Shown here: positions 37,801-52,615 of the stretch, piece after piece
Position numbering within the stretch: position 1 is the first letter of the stretch
Layout of the letters: the number at the start of each line of letters is the position of its first letter
NCBI GenBank assembly: GCA_029255685.2
Contig: CM055320.2
Coordinates: 9,038,614-9,102,613 of the forward strand
Direction of reading: 5' to 3'
From: Silene conica
Lineage: Eukaryota > Streptophyta > Magnoliopsida > Caryophyllales > Caryophyllaceae
DNA length: 64,000 bases
Translations under genes and position numbers: made by a program
The notes under the pieces: model-generated
The model's input: the letters and a program-made list of their open reading frames with translations, nothing else
The model's database searches: none
Told to the model about the DNA's origin: nothing

Positions 37801-38388
37801 GTGTACTATTATCATGTTTTGATTACCGTATCTGTTAAAATTCTGCAGACATTCAAGGGAAGTGTAGAAGCATTCAAGGTTAAGGCAATAGATACCACGG
37901 GTGCTGGCGACTCCTTTATTGGTGCTCTTCTTAGCAAGATTGTCGATGACCACTCTATTATCGAGGTTAATCCATATTACTATGCTATATTATCTTGCTG
38001 AATATTTTTTCCCTTGGGTATAGGAGCCACAAGGGCATTCGTGATGCTTACAGGTTTCGAACCTAGGTCACGACTTCACGAGTACCCTCACGGCTTCCCT
38101 CAGTGACTTAGCTATATGTTATTATGTACAATAATTCAACAAAGAGACACTGTTTGAAAACTTGCCTGATTCACTTTTGTACTCTTAGTTTCTGCTACAT
38201 TGTACATTATCCATCGTCTTCTGAGTTCTGACTACGAATGTTACTAATGTCTGCAGGACGAACCAAGATTGAGAGAAGCATTGAAATTTGCGAATGCATG
38301 CGGAGCCATTACCACGACTAAGAAAGGAGCAATCCCTGCTCTTCCAACAGAAGCTGAAACCCTGGAATTCATGAAGAACCATGCATAA
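34851..38388 (+). CDS. FRK: Fructokinase (PfkB family)
   Basis: Four exons, 34851-35297, 36949-37281, 37849-37965 and 38257-38388, give 342 residues with phase-0 junctions. The enzyme phosphorylates fructose with ATP to fructose-6-phosphate, feeding starch synthesis and glycolysis. PfkB signature 1 is seen in exon 1 ([19 protein letters not shown]) and signature 2 in exon 3 (DTTGAGDSF, with the catalytic Asp of GAGD). Substrate-side motifs [10 protein letters not shown] and [12 protein letters not shown] are present. No transit peptide is obvious, the N-terminus being a short Thr/Asn-rich extension, so a cytosolic form is likely. Exon 1 is unusually GC-rich. Intron 1 is about 1.65 kb. The gene is intact, and length matches plant fructokinases (about 320-340). 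Confidence 0.95.
36588..36790. repeat. Direct repeat in fructokinase intron 1
   Basis: tgatggttgaagcccaactc and its continuation (36590-36627) recur as aatggttgaggcccaactc (36750-36788), about 160 bp apart, with ctcttattaat.ttcctatta in both. The sequence between is GC-richer. It may be a remnant of a mobile element; no family is assigned. Confidence 0.4.
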
Positions 38389-38913
38389 ACATTCTCAGTA
38401 CCGTTTCACTCTTCATTGCTGTTATAGGTTTTTCTTGTGTCTCGTGTAATCCGTGCTCTTACGACAGTGAGGTCAGATTTTGATATTACGGGATTCGATT
38501 AGTGAATTAGCTAGGAGGGATGTAGGAAGAAACTCTCACAGTGGAACTCCTCCCTCCCCCAATTTCTTTCAATTATGTATTGGAGAAGAAAACCTTGTAA
38601 TATGATTCACTGATAAATAATTGTGTTTTTATATAATGTTCCTTTCTAGCTTTTACAAAGGCCCATTTACAGATCTACTTTACTGTTTCGAGTTTTTATT
38701 CCGAAACTTGAAAAAAGATAATTTCTTTGTGCTTTTGTTTACTGTGACAGTAGGGGTGATATATAAACTGACAGCATATGTGCAAAATTCATCAACTCTT
38801 TTGAGTTTATTGGCTGTATATGTGTTACCAGTACATTATTCTGAAGACTATAGAATAAAAATTTTGTTACAAGTTCGCGTCGTCTGAGGACCTTGTTTCT
38901 CTACTGATATGGA

Positions 38914-40152
38914 TCACCTAGATACGCTTTGCCCGGCACACTCTGAAGGCGGCCGTTGGCCACCGTCACACATTGTAACGTTTCTAGGGCACTTGAGGCA
39001 GTTATGAGCTAAACTGCCCTTAACCTTTAGTTTTGCAGTGACGAACTCTGGGGGTACATTCCCTACAAGGAAGTTGTTATCTAGGTACACCCGTCTCCAA
39101 GGTGCCCCAAGTCTGACCCCAAAACTCCTGGGTATAGGCCCAGATAGCTGGTTATGACTAAGATATATGGTTGTCAATCTCTGCATTGTCGGTAAATTTG
39201 CAGGTAGATGGCCTTGAAGCCGGTTTTCCTGCACATCAAGCACCTCTAGATGGGTTGATTCGCCCGCAAACCTGGGAACCTGGATTTCAGTGAACCAATT
39301 AACTGACAAGTTGAGGGTAGTGATCTCTGGCAAACTGACAATTCCTCTAATTCGGCCACTGAACCTGTTATCACTGAGGTCGACTGTTTTGAGGCTCCGA
39401 AGTGTCCATAGTGACTGGATACTGCCCGAAAGTACATTGTGGCTTAAGGTCAGTGCCCTTAAACTTGTAGGTAGCTGAGGGAGAATCCCAAATAGTTGGT
39501 TTCCACTTAAATCTAGGGTGTTTAGTTGCCATAACCCTGCAAGATTTGGGATTCTTCCTGAGAATCCATTGCTAGCCATTTTCAGCGACTGCAATCCTCG
39601 AAAGTTTGTTATCCAAGAGGGTACTAGACCCGTTAGCTTATTCCGAGAGACATCAAGTTCTTGGAGTCTTTTAAGTCTTCTTAATCCCATAGGTAGACTC
39701 CCAGTGAAAAAATTATCCGACATTACAAACGCAGTCAATTTTGACAGTTTAGTAATGCTATCAGGAATCGGTCCTCGAAACTTGTTCTTGCTCAGGTTTA
39801 TGGTTGTGAGCTCCGTCAGGTTTCCAATGTCCACTGTCAGAAACCCGTCATAGCCGACACCATCCAGATCAAGTTGGGTTATTCTACTACTAGAATTATC
39901 CTCTGGGATATTGCACAGAACCCCTAAGAAGTGAGCACCAGTACTCTCACACGGGTCCAGCGCAAAATCCCAGGTGTTCAGGAACGCGGTATCTGGAATC
40001 GAGTTAGGGTCAATCCCTTCTTTGAGCGCTCGCAGGACATCCACCTCTGTATTTAAAGTTATCGAGCGAGCCAACCTCAACCCGGGTATGAGAATGATAG
40101 CCATGACCATGACATGAATCGACATTTCAAAATGTCTGGTTTGAGCAGCCAT
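38914..40152 (-). CDS. Secreted leucine-rich-repeat protein without kinase domain
   Basis: A single exon encodes 412 residues. Residues about 1-30 form a hydrophobic signal peptide (VMVMAIILIPGLRLARS). A Cys-containing LRR N-cap follows (DPCESTGAHFLGVLC). About nine to ten plant-type LRRs come next, such as LTTINLSKNKFRGPIPDSI, LQELDVSRNKLTGLVPSWI and LNTLDLSGNQLFGILPQLP. A Cys-rich C-cap closes the protein (HNCLKCPRNVTMC). There is no transmembrane helix or kinase, so it probably acts in the apoplast or cell wall, like LRR-only relatives of receptor-like proteins. A ligand cannot be inferred. A TATATA word lies about 80 bp upstream on its strand. Its 3' end faces the fructokinase 3' end (convergent, about 525 bp apart). 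Confidence 0.85.
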   Translation of the reverse strand: MAAQTRHFEMSIHVMVMAIILIPGLRLARSITLNTEVDVLRALKEGIDPNSIPDTAFLNTWDFALDPCESTGAHFLGVLCNIPEDNSSSRITQLDLDGVGYDGFLTVDIGNLTELTTINLSKNKFRGPIPDSITKLSKLTAFVMSDNFFTGSLPMGLRRLKRLQELDVSRNKLTGLVPSWITNFRGLQSLKMASNGFSGRIPNLAGLWQLNTLDLSGNQLFGILPQLPTSLRALTLSHNVLSGSIQSLWTLRSLKTVDLSDNRFSGRIRGIVSLPEITTLNLSVNWFTEIQVPRFAGESTHLEVLDVQENRLQGHLPANLPTMQRLTTIYLSHNQLSGPIPRSFGVRLGAPWRRVYLDNNFLVGNVPPEFVTAKLKVKGSLAHNCLKCPRNVTMCDGGQRPPSECAGQSVSR

Positions 40153-40771
40153 CGCGGTTTTTAGCTGAAAGACGATTTTATGTGCTTGAAATTACCAATG
40201 TATATGAAACAAAGATGAAGAGACTAAGATAGTGTATATATTGGTAAATTATTTAAGTAAAGAAGCTTCAAGAACTCATTTCAAGAACTTGTTATGAATA
40301 ATTTGTTTTTAACAGTGTGGAGGATAAATAAAGTTAACAGTGGAAGTGATAAGAGCAACCTAAACTTCTTTTTCTAAGTATTTATTGTTAAAAAAATTCT
40401 TAAAAAAAATGTTTTCAGTTTTTTACATTTTGGTATGCAAAAGTTGGTTAAATTTTCAAGAAAATGCATCTTGTAAAAATCAATTTTTGTTACTTAAAAA
40501 AAAATAAAAAGATGGAACACACATTCTGTACTCCTGTATTTCTAACTATTTACAGACAATTGGGTGTTTGTATCGGCGATGCTGAGGCACTAATCAAAAC
40601 GCCTTCTGCGTGCAGCGACTCGCTTTCTGCAATTTTTGACGAAATGCAAGAAGTTGTTTAGGATTAATACTCAACCACTCTAAATCCATAAGAGAAGTGC
40701 ATAACTGCATATACAATATCATAGATCAATTAAACAGCTAGGTTACTGATATGAATTTGATTAATTGCAGT

Positions 40772-44300
<3,529 letters not shown>

Positions 44301-44339
44301 CTGTCATACACTGGATTAAAGAAAAATTGGACCAAGGAA

Positions 44340-44580
44340 ATGTAGCTCTGCTTGATAGGCGTCCGGACGTTGTAGACAGAAACCCATTGAGTAGTCGGAA
44401 CTCCAAGCCGAGCTGGAATAGTGGAAGAGACGGCTGACAGAAACAACAACGACGAGCATCTGGAGAAGTTCCCATCTGTTTCTTACAGACCAGGAATCCC
44501 ATGTTAATCTGCCTTTTAGAAGAAAAGCAAGAGATTCTAAGTCATCTCTTCTGCTTACTGTCCTACCAAGATGGGTATGA
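44340..44580. repeat. Segment duplicated at 49985-50180
   Basis: gttgtagacagaaac, gacggctgacagaaacaac, ccaggaatcccatgttaatc and ttttagaagaaaagcaagag all recur in order near 50 kb with a few changes. The copy here is longer on the left. No domain is recognised in the open frame 44501-44788 that overlaps it. Confidence 0.75.
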
Positions 44581-46628
44581 ACACTTGCATAACCGACACT
44601 TCCCCGTGTCTTTAATGGAACTGTTTCGCTATAAATCTGACTGCAATTTCCTTTGGCGCAAAGACAACGTCATTATATCACAACATGAATCTTACAACAA
44701 ACAGAAAACACTGAACAAAGCTCCTGCTTATGTACACATGGAGACTGGACAAATAGCAGTAGAGAAATTTCATGCTGCTCTTGGATAAGATATCATACTC
44801 AGACACCTAAATCTAGTCCCAGAAAATAGTTTTATTGGTTTCTTTAAAAATAATGGACAGTATGTAAGAGCTGCACACTTGCACCTGAATCTGAATCACA
44901 CAAACTTGAAATATTAGCCAACGAAAACCTCGAACCTGGCATTTTCACTGTGAATGCCTTGTTTCTAAGCTACGCCACTGCATAATCGAAGAAGGGTGTG
45001 TTCGGATTGAGGTATTTGGAGACAGAGAGAAGGGAGGGAGAAACCCTTTGTTTGGATATCAAAATGGGGATGAACTGATGAAGGGATTTGGAGGGGGCGG
45101 AAAATGGATCCCTCATTTTCTCATGTGTTACTCAGACTCTTCTACGACTTATGATTTCAATATTTTGGTCTAAATTGAAGTATCGAACCCAAGTGAAGTT
45201 AGTGTCCGAGTAACATAGGTTTCCTACTGCAATTTAAAATGACCTGAGATTGCATACCAACATTTCTCCCAGCACAGATAGAAGAATCAACAAGACCAGA
45301 ACAAGCTGCAATTGAAGTTGGTAAATAGAAAAAGACGATGCTGAATGTGAATAAGCTGTACCAGCAGAAGCAAGCATTTTCCCCAAAAGATTCATTATCA
45401 ACCTTGATGAATCGAGCAAACAATAATGATAACTATTGACCGGGACTGACAGAGTATAATTCTAAATAAAAAATTAATAGTCTATTTCAAATTGGGGACA
45501 AAATTGTGAAGGAACAGATACTTACTGATCACAAGGGATGTCTGCAAAGATAGCTTAGAACACCACTGTGGAGAATTATTTGCAGTAAAAAACAGCTCCT
45601 TTTTAAAATCCCAAAATTGAGTAGTTATTAGCAAAATCAATAGAATAATTTTGGAAAAACAATTAGTCTCCCTGCATTCCCGTCTTAAATGAGAATTTGT
45701 GTCGGGGAAAATATAATATACAAGTAAATAGTTCATATAATCAGCAGCAGATGAGATAATATTAAGAAATGTGATGGAACATACAAAAAGCAGGTGATGT
45801 GGGTAGGATGTTTATACTTTAAAGTGGGAGAAATATCAGTCAGACATAGATTAATACAGTCAGAGTTGATGAGATGAGAGCTTGAATGCATCACCCATTC
45901 ATGTCTTAGATGGATGCTGAATATAATGCAGCAGGATGTTATAAACGACAGCGACATATTATGTCAGAAACTGTGAATGACAGTATCAGTACATGATTAT
46001 TCATGTCTTAGATGGAGGCTGCAGCAGGATGTTCTAAACAGTATTGGTTTGCTTCTGAGTGTGGAGCAGTCTAAACAGTACACCACCAGTAAGATCAGTC
46101 TGCAATAACAGCATCAGTAATAATAGGGCAGATTAATTGAGCACAATTACTCACCAGCCAATACCCATATCTGTCTCCATCTATCTATGCCATATAAGAA
46201 CAAATCAGAACAAAGTTAGTATCCACAGCTAAAACCAGTTGATAATAATCAAAGTCATGCTAAAAAAACAAGTTCCTTGTAATACAAACTATTCTAAATT
46301 TAATCCTTAGATGAAAATTATTGGTTTGAACTTTCTAGGTTGCTTCCTACATTGCCATTCAGGTGATATTCTGCTAGCAATTAGGCTATTAGCAGCATGC
46401 TTTGAAACAGAAAGTTGAAATAATCAAGCCTAGACATTCTAAATTGAATCCTAAGATCAGAACAATGCTGTAAGGAGATATGAAAACAGAATTAAAGAAC
46501 AAATGAACTGCCTAGAAAAGATATGAAATGTGCATAGGGTGCATTCTAAGGTGTGAATGCGCTTGAATTAGTAAGACTTGTCCATGTTAATGACAATGAA
46601 TGGAACAATTATGAAGTTGAAGATGTCT
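44581..46628. other. Intergenic region, no gene recognised
   Basis: Several short minus-strand frames (for example 45199-45423) have no recognised domain. A local duplication is present: ttcatgtcttagatgg with gctg and cagcaggatgtt occurs at 45899-45940 and again at 46003-46037. Confidence 0.35.
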
Positions 46629-46718
46629 TATATATATTAACAGTTTGATGACCAATCTCTGCTTGCTTACAACTTAGCTCACATTTTCTACACTTTAAAC
46701 ATCAGCTCACACAGCAAA

Positions 46719-47968
46719 ATGAATTCCTTAAACTGTTATCACATAGCCATTATCATAATATACACACTAATATACACAATACCACCATGTATGGGAGATG
46801 CACCAACTAGGTTGGTTGTATCAACGGATCAAAGCGGTACTCATTCAAGCATCCAACAAGCTATAGATGCAGCTGCCAACTATAGCAAGACGCCGATAAA
46901 AATTCTGATCAAGAACGGCACCTACATTGGTCATGTTGTAATTCCCATGTGGAAGACCAACATATTCCTCCAAGGTCAAACTATGATTGGAACTAAAATT
47001 ATGGACAGAAGAAGCATTGCAGACTTTGGTACGGCTGACACGGCTACCGTAGGTATGCAAGTTTGTTATTTTGAATAATGTATGAGAATAATCTGCCACT
47101 ATTAGTCTCAGTATATTTATTTATATCTTCTTGGGTGTATATAATGATGTCTTCTCAGCTGTGTAAATTATTCAATTCAATATAATCCTTTACATTTCCT
47201 ACAATATATCGTCTTCTTTTATATATCTACAACTAAGGCTCCATCTGATTTTGTTTCTTTGGTGAAATCACAGTGGTGGAGGCAGAGGGATTCCTGGCAC
47301 AAGACTTGACCATTTCAAATAAAGCCGGAGCAAAGGCAGGTCAAGCAGTTGCCTTTAGAAGCGCGGGTGATCGGACCGTCCTTCATAGGTGCATCCTTGA
47401 GGGTTATCAAGACACCTTGTTCACCCAAAGAGGTCGCCATTTCTTCCGCGACACCATTATATACGGGACGGTAGATTTTATCTTTGGTGACTCCCAAGCG
47501 GTGTTCCAAAACAGCATGCTTTACTTCCGCTCTCCCGTTCAAGGACAATCGGATGTGCTGACTGCTCAAGGACGCCGGTATGCAGCTAATGCAACTGGGA
47601 TTGTTATCCAAAACTGCACCTTGACAGCCGATCCAATGTCTCCAGAGACTCCCGGAGGTGCGTATCTTGGACGCCCTTGGAAGACATATTCAAGGACGGT
47701 GATCATGGAAAGTTTTCTGGACACGGTCATCAATCCAAATGGATGGCTAGCGTGGGAGCACAACACCACCTCCTTGTTAGAAGTGTACTATGCAGAGTAC
47801 AACAATCGGGGTCCAAGAAAAAACACTAATGATCGGCTGAAATGTCCCGGTTGCAAAGCCACACTTGATCGCCAAGAAGCTCAAAGATTCACCGTCAAAA
47901 ACTTCATTCAAGGCGATCAATGGATCCCTGCTACAGGCGTACCTTTTTTTTCCGACCTGATTTCTTAG
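46719..47968 (+). CDS. PME: Pectinesterase (pectin methylesterase), no inhibitor pro-region
   Basis: Two exons, 46719-47052 and 47274-47968, give 342 residues. The enzyme removes methyl esters from cell-wall homogalacturonan. A signal peptide (IAIIIIYTLIYTIPPCMG) is followed directly by the beta-helix catalytic domain. Family motifs seen: GQAVAF (catalytic Gln), GYQDTLF (Asp region), YGTVDFIFGD (catalytic Asp) and LGRPWKTYSRTVIM (substrate Arg and Trp). The PMEI pro-domain is absent, making this a short type pectinesterase. N-glycosylation sequons are common (NATG, NCTL, NTTS). A TATATATT word near 46630 lies about 85 bp upstream. The gene appears intact. Confidence 0.93.
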
Positions 47969-48059
47969 ATGTAATTGTATTCTCATCTAATTATGATAGT
48001 TTAGATCTTGTACTGCTATATAATCATCGTAATTATTCAATTCAATATATAATCCAGAA

Positions 48060-48415
48060 AGTTTGTTTGACCATACTCTATGCACTCTGGGAAGTGTTAA
48101 CCAGATGGGAAATCAGAGAAAGAGTTTTAAATATTTAAATATGTGGACTCAGGATTATAAAGGTACTAAAATGTTTAACTTGGTCAAGAAATTGAAGAAT
48201 TTAAAGCCTGTTCTGAAGGCCCTAAATAAAAGTTACTTCTCTGATATTGAAAACAATACCTGTATTGCAACTGCTTGTCTCGAGACTATACAGACAAAAC
48301 TCTTTATGTCCAGATCAGAGCTTATTACTCAGGAGATTGCAGCTGCAAAATCAGTACTGGAACTTACTAAAGCTAGAGATGGCTTCTTCTCTCAGAAGGC
48401 CGAACAAAGGTGACA
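48060..48415 (+). mobile_element. LINE ORF2 fragment fused to an ELMO exon piece
   Basis: The translation FKYLNMWTQDYKGTKMFNLV, KKLKNLKPVLKALNKSYFSD, IENNTCIATACLETIQTKL and AAAKSVLELTKARDGFFSQK is the linker between endonuclease and reverse transcriptase of plant LINEs. It ends abruptly within the GDSNT motif at about 48415, where ELMO-like sequence begins. No poly-A or target duplication is seen. Confidence 0.75.
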
Positions 48416-48515
48416 GTAATACAACAGAACCGCATAGATGTTCATTATGATAGTTTAAACCCTGAACACCAGGTACTCCCTGTAATCCTCATGAACTAAG
48501 ATACTGTAACATTGT
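48416..48515 (+). pseudogene. ELMO-domain gene fragment, copy 1
   Basis: QNRIDVHYDSLNPEHQ with a donor-like gtactcc after it matches the start of the ELMO domain region; the same exon and 40 bp of following intron recur at 58940-59020. ELMO proteins take part in small-GTPase regulation. Only this piece is present, joined directly to a LINE fragment. Confidence 0.6.
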
Positions 48516-49480
48516 ATAACTTGGAATTCTGTAGATCTTTCAGTTGGAGCTGTATTTATTTGGTCTTTTGTTTACAACATTGTTCGGATATTCTCCAGAG
48601 GAAACGTTGAACTTGCAGCTGAGAATCCTTCGGGTAATAAGGATAACTCAATTGAGAAAATACAAGTAAATTACACTGAACCACTTCTTCCACAGAACAA
48701 TAATCTGTCGGGTCAACAAGTGACACACAAGTGAACTGGAATGTCAAATTAACATGGAACATCCATTATACATTGGCAGATTACATTACTGAGTAGGATT
48801 AAGCAATGGATTAGCAATGTTTCGAAGAAAATCAACCTCAAAGCGTTGTTAGCGCCTTCAACTATTGGAGCGGTAATCTCTCTGTTAATGCACCCTTGCT
48901 ATTGAATGCTTAAGCTATATGCTACATCTAAAATACTGTTTTGAAACTTTTTATGTTTTGACAGCAAATAGACATGGAACTATGTTACTTATTCTCTGTT
49001 ATATATCTGTGTCATATTGCTCACACATTGAAAATGAAATGTACTCAACTCTGGAGTCGTAGATGAGTGAACTATTTTCTCCTTTTAAATGTCTATATGC
49101 CCATTCTACCCTTGTCACTTACGGTGAATAAATTGGTGAAACAAGTGAAAAATAACGAGTTTGGTGTAGAATTTTCTCTTAATCTCTTCATAAATAGGCA
49201 TGCCTAGATAGATCTACTTTTGACATCATTTTTCTCTTTGCAGGCTATGCTGCACTTTGTATACAGTCATGGATAATCGGGACGAACTTCTTGTACCATC
49301 AAGTTCCTCTTCTGAGTCTCCTGTATCTGACTGGTTATTAGGAAAGTTGTTGGCAGCAGTAGATAAATATTAGGAAAGTTGCTGGCAGCAGTAGATAAAT
49401 ATGTGAATCTTCCTTGTGTGAGAAGCCTGATGTATCTCTGGTCGGAGAGTTTTTAGCACCATCAGATTGCTACCACGCCA
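48516..49480. other. Unassigned sequence with a 30-bp tandem doubling
   Basis: No gene recognised. taggaaagttgytggcagca gtagataaata occurs twice in a row at about 49337-49400. A short frame starting MDNRDELLVPSSSSSESPV just upstream (49270) ends within the repeat and is not identified. Confidence 0.35.
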
Positions 49481-49484
49481 CTGA

Positions 49485-49690
49485 TCTAATGGCTGTTTGT
49501 ATAAAATAATTAGTTCATTGGGTATGTATTGCGGTCTGCTATACCAAGAAGCGCCACTAGATATAAGACGCAACTTTATTGTACTAATAGTGTATATATC
49601 GTCTATTATCACTGTCATCGTCTGTGTAGCGAGGTGTCAAGCTAGCGACTGGGTTTTGTAACACTGGTTTGTTTTTGCACTTTATGACAA
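49485..49690 (+). repeat. 3'-UTR-like segment shared with 58570-58667 and 59028-59150
   Basis: aaaataattagttcattg, gtattgcggtctgctatacc and aagaagcgccactag match 58580-58667, and atatcgtctatt through gacaaaatgcaacaagttg match 59035-59145. Here the two parts are contiguous, so this is the more original arrangement. At 58.6 kb it follows the end of a BTB-like open frame, so it may be that gene's 3' UTR. Confidence 0.65.
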
Positions 49691-49995
49691 AATGCAACAA
49701 GTTGGTTAATATCAGAAGTGCATAACTGCATATACAATATCATAGATCAATTAAACAGCTAGGTTACTGATATGAATTTGATTAATTGCAGTCTAAATTA
49801 CATGCAGTTGCGTAAGCAGAGCTGCGCAGAGTTCGAGAAACAGCATTGGTGCTCCCTGAACCCATTGTAGATCAACCAGATACTTCCCCTCAACAGTCTT
49901 GTAAAGCTATGAATCACATACATTAAAGCATATTAGGAATTTCGCTTATAGGTTCGGATATCTGTCCGATTGATTATCTTAACAAAATAGGTTGT
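49690..49995 (-). pseudogene. Duplicated last exon (KA1 end) of SnRK1 alpha, copy 2
   Basis: It corresponds to 40672-40990. The exon on the minus strand still encodes LYKTVEGKYLVDLQWVQGAP and LFLELCAALLTQLHVI, stop, with its acceptor. No other SnRK1 exon follows. The right end breaks at acaaaatagg, and the sequence then continues as the copy of 44.34 kb. Confidence 0.85.
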
Positions 49996-50180
49996 AGACA
50001 GAAACCTAAGCCGATCTGGAATTTTTTAAGAGGCGGCTGACAGAAACAACAAAGACGACCATCTGGACAAGTTCCCATCTTTTTCATACAGACCAGGAAT
50101 CCCATGTTAATCGGCCTTTTAGAAGAAAAGCAAGAGATTCTAAGTCATCTCTTTCTGCTTACTGTCCTACCAAGATGGGC
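49996..50180. repeat. Copy of the 44.34-44.58 kb segment
   Basis: Matches the segment at 44340-44580 with internal loss of about 20 bp. It ends at ctaccaagatggg, where the rhomboid-gene leader begins. Confidence 0.75.
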
Positions 50181-50199
50181 CTCTCAAAATCCCCCCAAT

Positions 50200-50752
50200 T
50201 TCCCTCCATTAATTTCACTTATTCAATCATATTCTTCTCCTTTTCTCGAAACCCTAATCAATTCCTGGGCCTCTCAATACTTCTATAATCCTTAGATCAA
50301 GGTATTTTTCACACTTTTCTGATTGATTTCAAGTTCCCCTTTTTTTAAAATTGCGTAAAGTTTCAATCTTCAGCACTTAATTCTTCAATTGGGTTGTTAA
50401 TTGTCAATAAGATTAGTTTTTTTTTTTTTTATTATTGGGGTTTTCTCACATTTTGCTCAAGAACCCTTGATTGTATTGGATTGATCGATTATTATCTTCA
50501 CATAAATTAGGGTTTTGATTATATTGGGGTTTTCACAGTTTGCTCAAGAACCCTTGATTGTATTTGGATTAGTTGGTTTATTGGATTTTATGATCTGGGT
50601 GATTACTATTTTGACATAAATTAGGGTTTTGATCAGATTGGGGTTTTTCACAGTTTGCTCAAGAACCCTTGATTGTATTAAGAAATAGTTGATTGATTAG
50701 GTTTTATGATCTTCGTGATTATTATTTTGGCATAAATTAGGGTTTTGATTAG
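50200..50752 (+). repeat. Leader of the rhomboid-like gene with internal tandem repeats, copy 1
   Basis: About three imperfect copies of a 90-110 bp unit (attagggttttgatt, ggggttttcacagtttgctc, aagaacccttgattgtatt) precede the ATG. The context, with donor-like caaggtattttt near 50300 and acceptor ttttgattag at 50743-50752, suggests a 5' UTR intron. The whole block recurs at 62217-62668. Confidence 0.7.
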
Positions 50753-51354
50753 ATGGGTAAGCCACTATTTTATGAGATTTTGGAAAAGCCTGCAAGTGGT
50801 TGTATTATAGCATTATGCAGTGCAATATGGTACTACATTCAGAAGAAAAATATTGGGTATTCACATGTGGGATTGAGTTGTGAAACTGCTCTTGAAGGAC
50901 ATCATTGGAGTATTATAACGTCCGCGTTTTTGCATATTAGTGTGATTCATCTTGTGTTTAATATGAGTGCCCTTTGGAGTCTTGGTGTTGTAAAGCAATT
51001 AGGTACATGGGTCTTGGTGTTCAGGTCTATCTTCATTATACTCCGGTGTTGATTGTGGTATCCGGGATGTTGGTGTTAGGTTCTTATCACGTGTTAATTC
51101 AGAGGCTGAAACTAGAGCATTTTCGGAGAGTTAGGGCTGTTGGGTATTCCTGTGTTGTTTTCGGGTGGATGACGATTCTGTTTATGAATCAACCGTCTTA
51201 TAAGTTGAACCTCTTTAGGCTTCTTTCTCTGCCTATCAGTTTTGCGCCGTTTGAGTCGCTGATTTTTAATTCGATTATTGTTTCCCAAGCTAGTTTTCTT
51301 GTTATCCTTCACTCCTTAAACGGAAGAACTTCACTTAGTGTAGCTTATGAATAG
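50753..51354 (+). pseudogene. RBL13: Rhomboid-like protein 13 (RBL13) pseudogene
   Basis: The first part (50753-51003) reads [38 protein letters not shown] and [20 protein letters not shown], closely matching plant RBL13. A one-base shift near 51003 moves the frame; [32 protein letters not shown] and [16 protein letters not shown] follow in another frame. After QASFL the sequence departs from the family and stops at 51354, so the last membrane segments, including the histidine-bearing helix, are missing. A sequencing error could explain the shift but not the altered end. Confidence 0.82.
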
Positions 51355-51950
51355 TATTTCACTCCATTTTTTGCTCTATCGTTTGCGTACCATTTTTTTT
51401 GGTATTTGCTTCTTCTGATCGTTTTTTCTGGGTCCGGTTTTATGCTTCGGTTTCTGATTCTTGCTCTTCTCCTTCCTTCGACTTTTTTTCTACGAGCACT
51501 GTGTAACTGTGTTTCTCTGCTTCTCGATACAACGCTCCAGTCGTCTGCATACCGGTTTTTTCTGTATTTGCTTCTTTTTATCGGTTTTTATGGCTTCAGT
51601 TCTTTGCTCCGGTTCTGCTTACCGCATTTGTGGTATTCGTACCGTTTTTCCTGGATTTGTTTTCTTTTAATCGGTTTTAATGACTACAGGTGGGAGTCTT
51701 TAATAAGGGTTTCTGCTCTTATTGAATTAGTTTATTACTTTATTTTGGTTGAGTCGGACTTCTGCTATCTTTAGTTATGTCTGATTAGATTTCCTGTACT
51801 AAGTCATAACTATTAGTTACTGGTTAGCTGTGTTGTTCATAATCTATACAATCTATATCTTCTTTTATATCAACACTTTCCGTTGGTTTTAAATGTACAC
51901 GACACAGCTGTTTTCTGTTGAAAATTGAAACTGATGATTTATTTTTCGAT
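51355..51950. other. T-rich region with degenerate repeats after the rhomboid fragment
   Basis: T-rich phrases ggttttttctg.atttgcttct and tcggttttaatg recur at 51385-51690 about every 130-150 bp. No coding support. Confidence 0.35.
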
Positions 51951-51954
51951 ATAG

Positions 51955-52033
51955 GAATGGCACAATTTGTGAAATTTTTTGCTGAACCCGGGGATCCTGA
52001 ATATGCCCCACCTGTTAAGGAGGCTGAAACACG
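51955..52033 (+). pseudogene. Orphan exon-like block, unidentified
   Basis: Flanked by an acceptor (gatatag) and a donor (gtatgtt), the block reads MAQFVKFFAEPGDPEYAPPV then KEAETR. It looks like a genuine exon, but I cannot assign its gene. It lies among other orphan exons. Confidence 0.4.
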
Positions 52034-52446
52034 GTATGTTGGAACTTATTTATTTTGCCAGCATTATTAGATGAGTTCTAAGTGTTATTGCATTTGCTGA
52101 TCGTAGAATCGCCTATTTTCATGTGTTCGTTATTAGAGGAGATGATTTTTAGTGTTCTTAGTCTATCCCTAGAGCTTAAATTAATCTCATTTGAGTGCTG
52201 TCAGCATACATCTGTTGTAGTCTGTGACCTCTCTATTCTTTATAGGGTCATTTCTTCTCATCTTGACATATTTGTGTTGGATAGCTTGTGGATCTTGGAG
52301 CTGTTATACCCTATTATTTACAATTTGAGTATCAGGCTGTGTTGGTATCTGAACTAGTAGCGATATTGGGCGGGTAAGTCATACCGAAATCATTCACTCT
52401 ATATAATGGTGGTGTAAGTCTGTAAGCAGTACTTTCGTTTCTGTAG

Positions 52447-52531
52447 GATCTTTTATCTGCTGAACAACGTATGCAAATGTGTCAACTGGCTTGCAGAGGT
52501 TCAGAATTTGTGATGGTAGATCCATGGGAGG
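52447..52531 (+). pseudogene. Exon fragment of nicotinamide mononucleotide adenylyltransferase (NMNAT)
   Basis: An exon with ctgtag before and gtaatc after encodes LLSAEQRMQMCQLACRGSEF followed by VMVDPWE. NMNAT, the NAD-synthesis enzyme, has GLLSAEHR...C..SSDFVMVDPWEA at this place. No other NMNAT exon is seen, so it is a fragment. Confidence 0.7.
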
Positions 52532-52615
52532 TAATCAAACTGTAATTTGCAGATTTTTTTAAGAATCTTGTTATTTAATTACTCGTACATTGTGTCTACT
52601 TTTTCGTTATTCCAG

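Noticed and set aside
45199-45423. Possible minus-strand membrane protein gene
   Set aside because: Hydrophobic short frames occur in two phases, but no domain, splice sites or start context could be recognised.
51406-51774. 122-residue hydrophobic frame following the rhomboid fragment
   Set aside because: Composition comes from T-rich degenerate repeats, which give Leu/Phe/Ser runs; no transmembrane protein family is recognisable.
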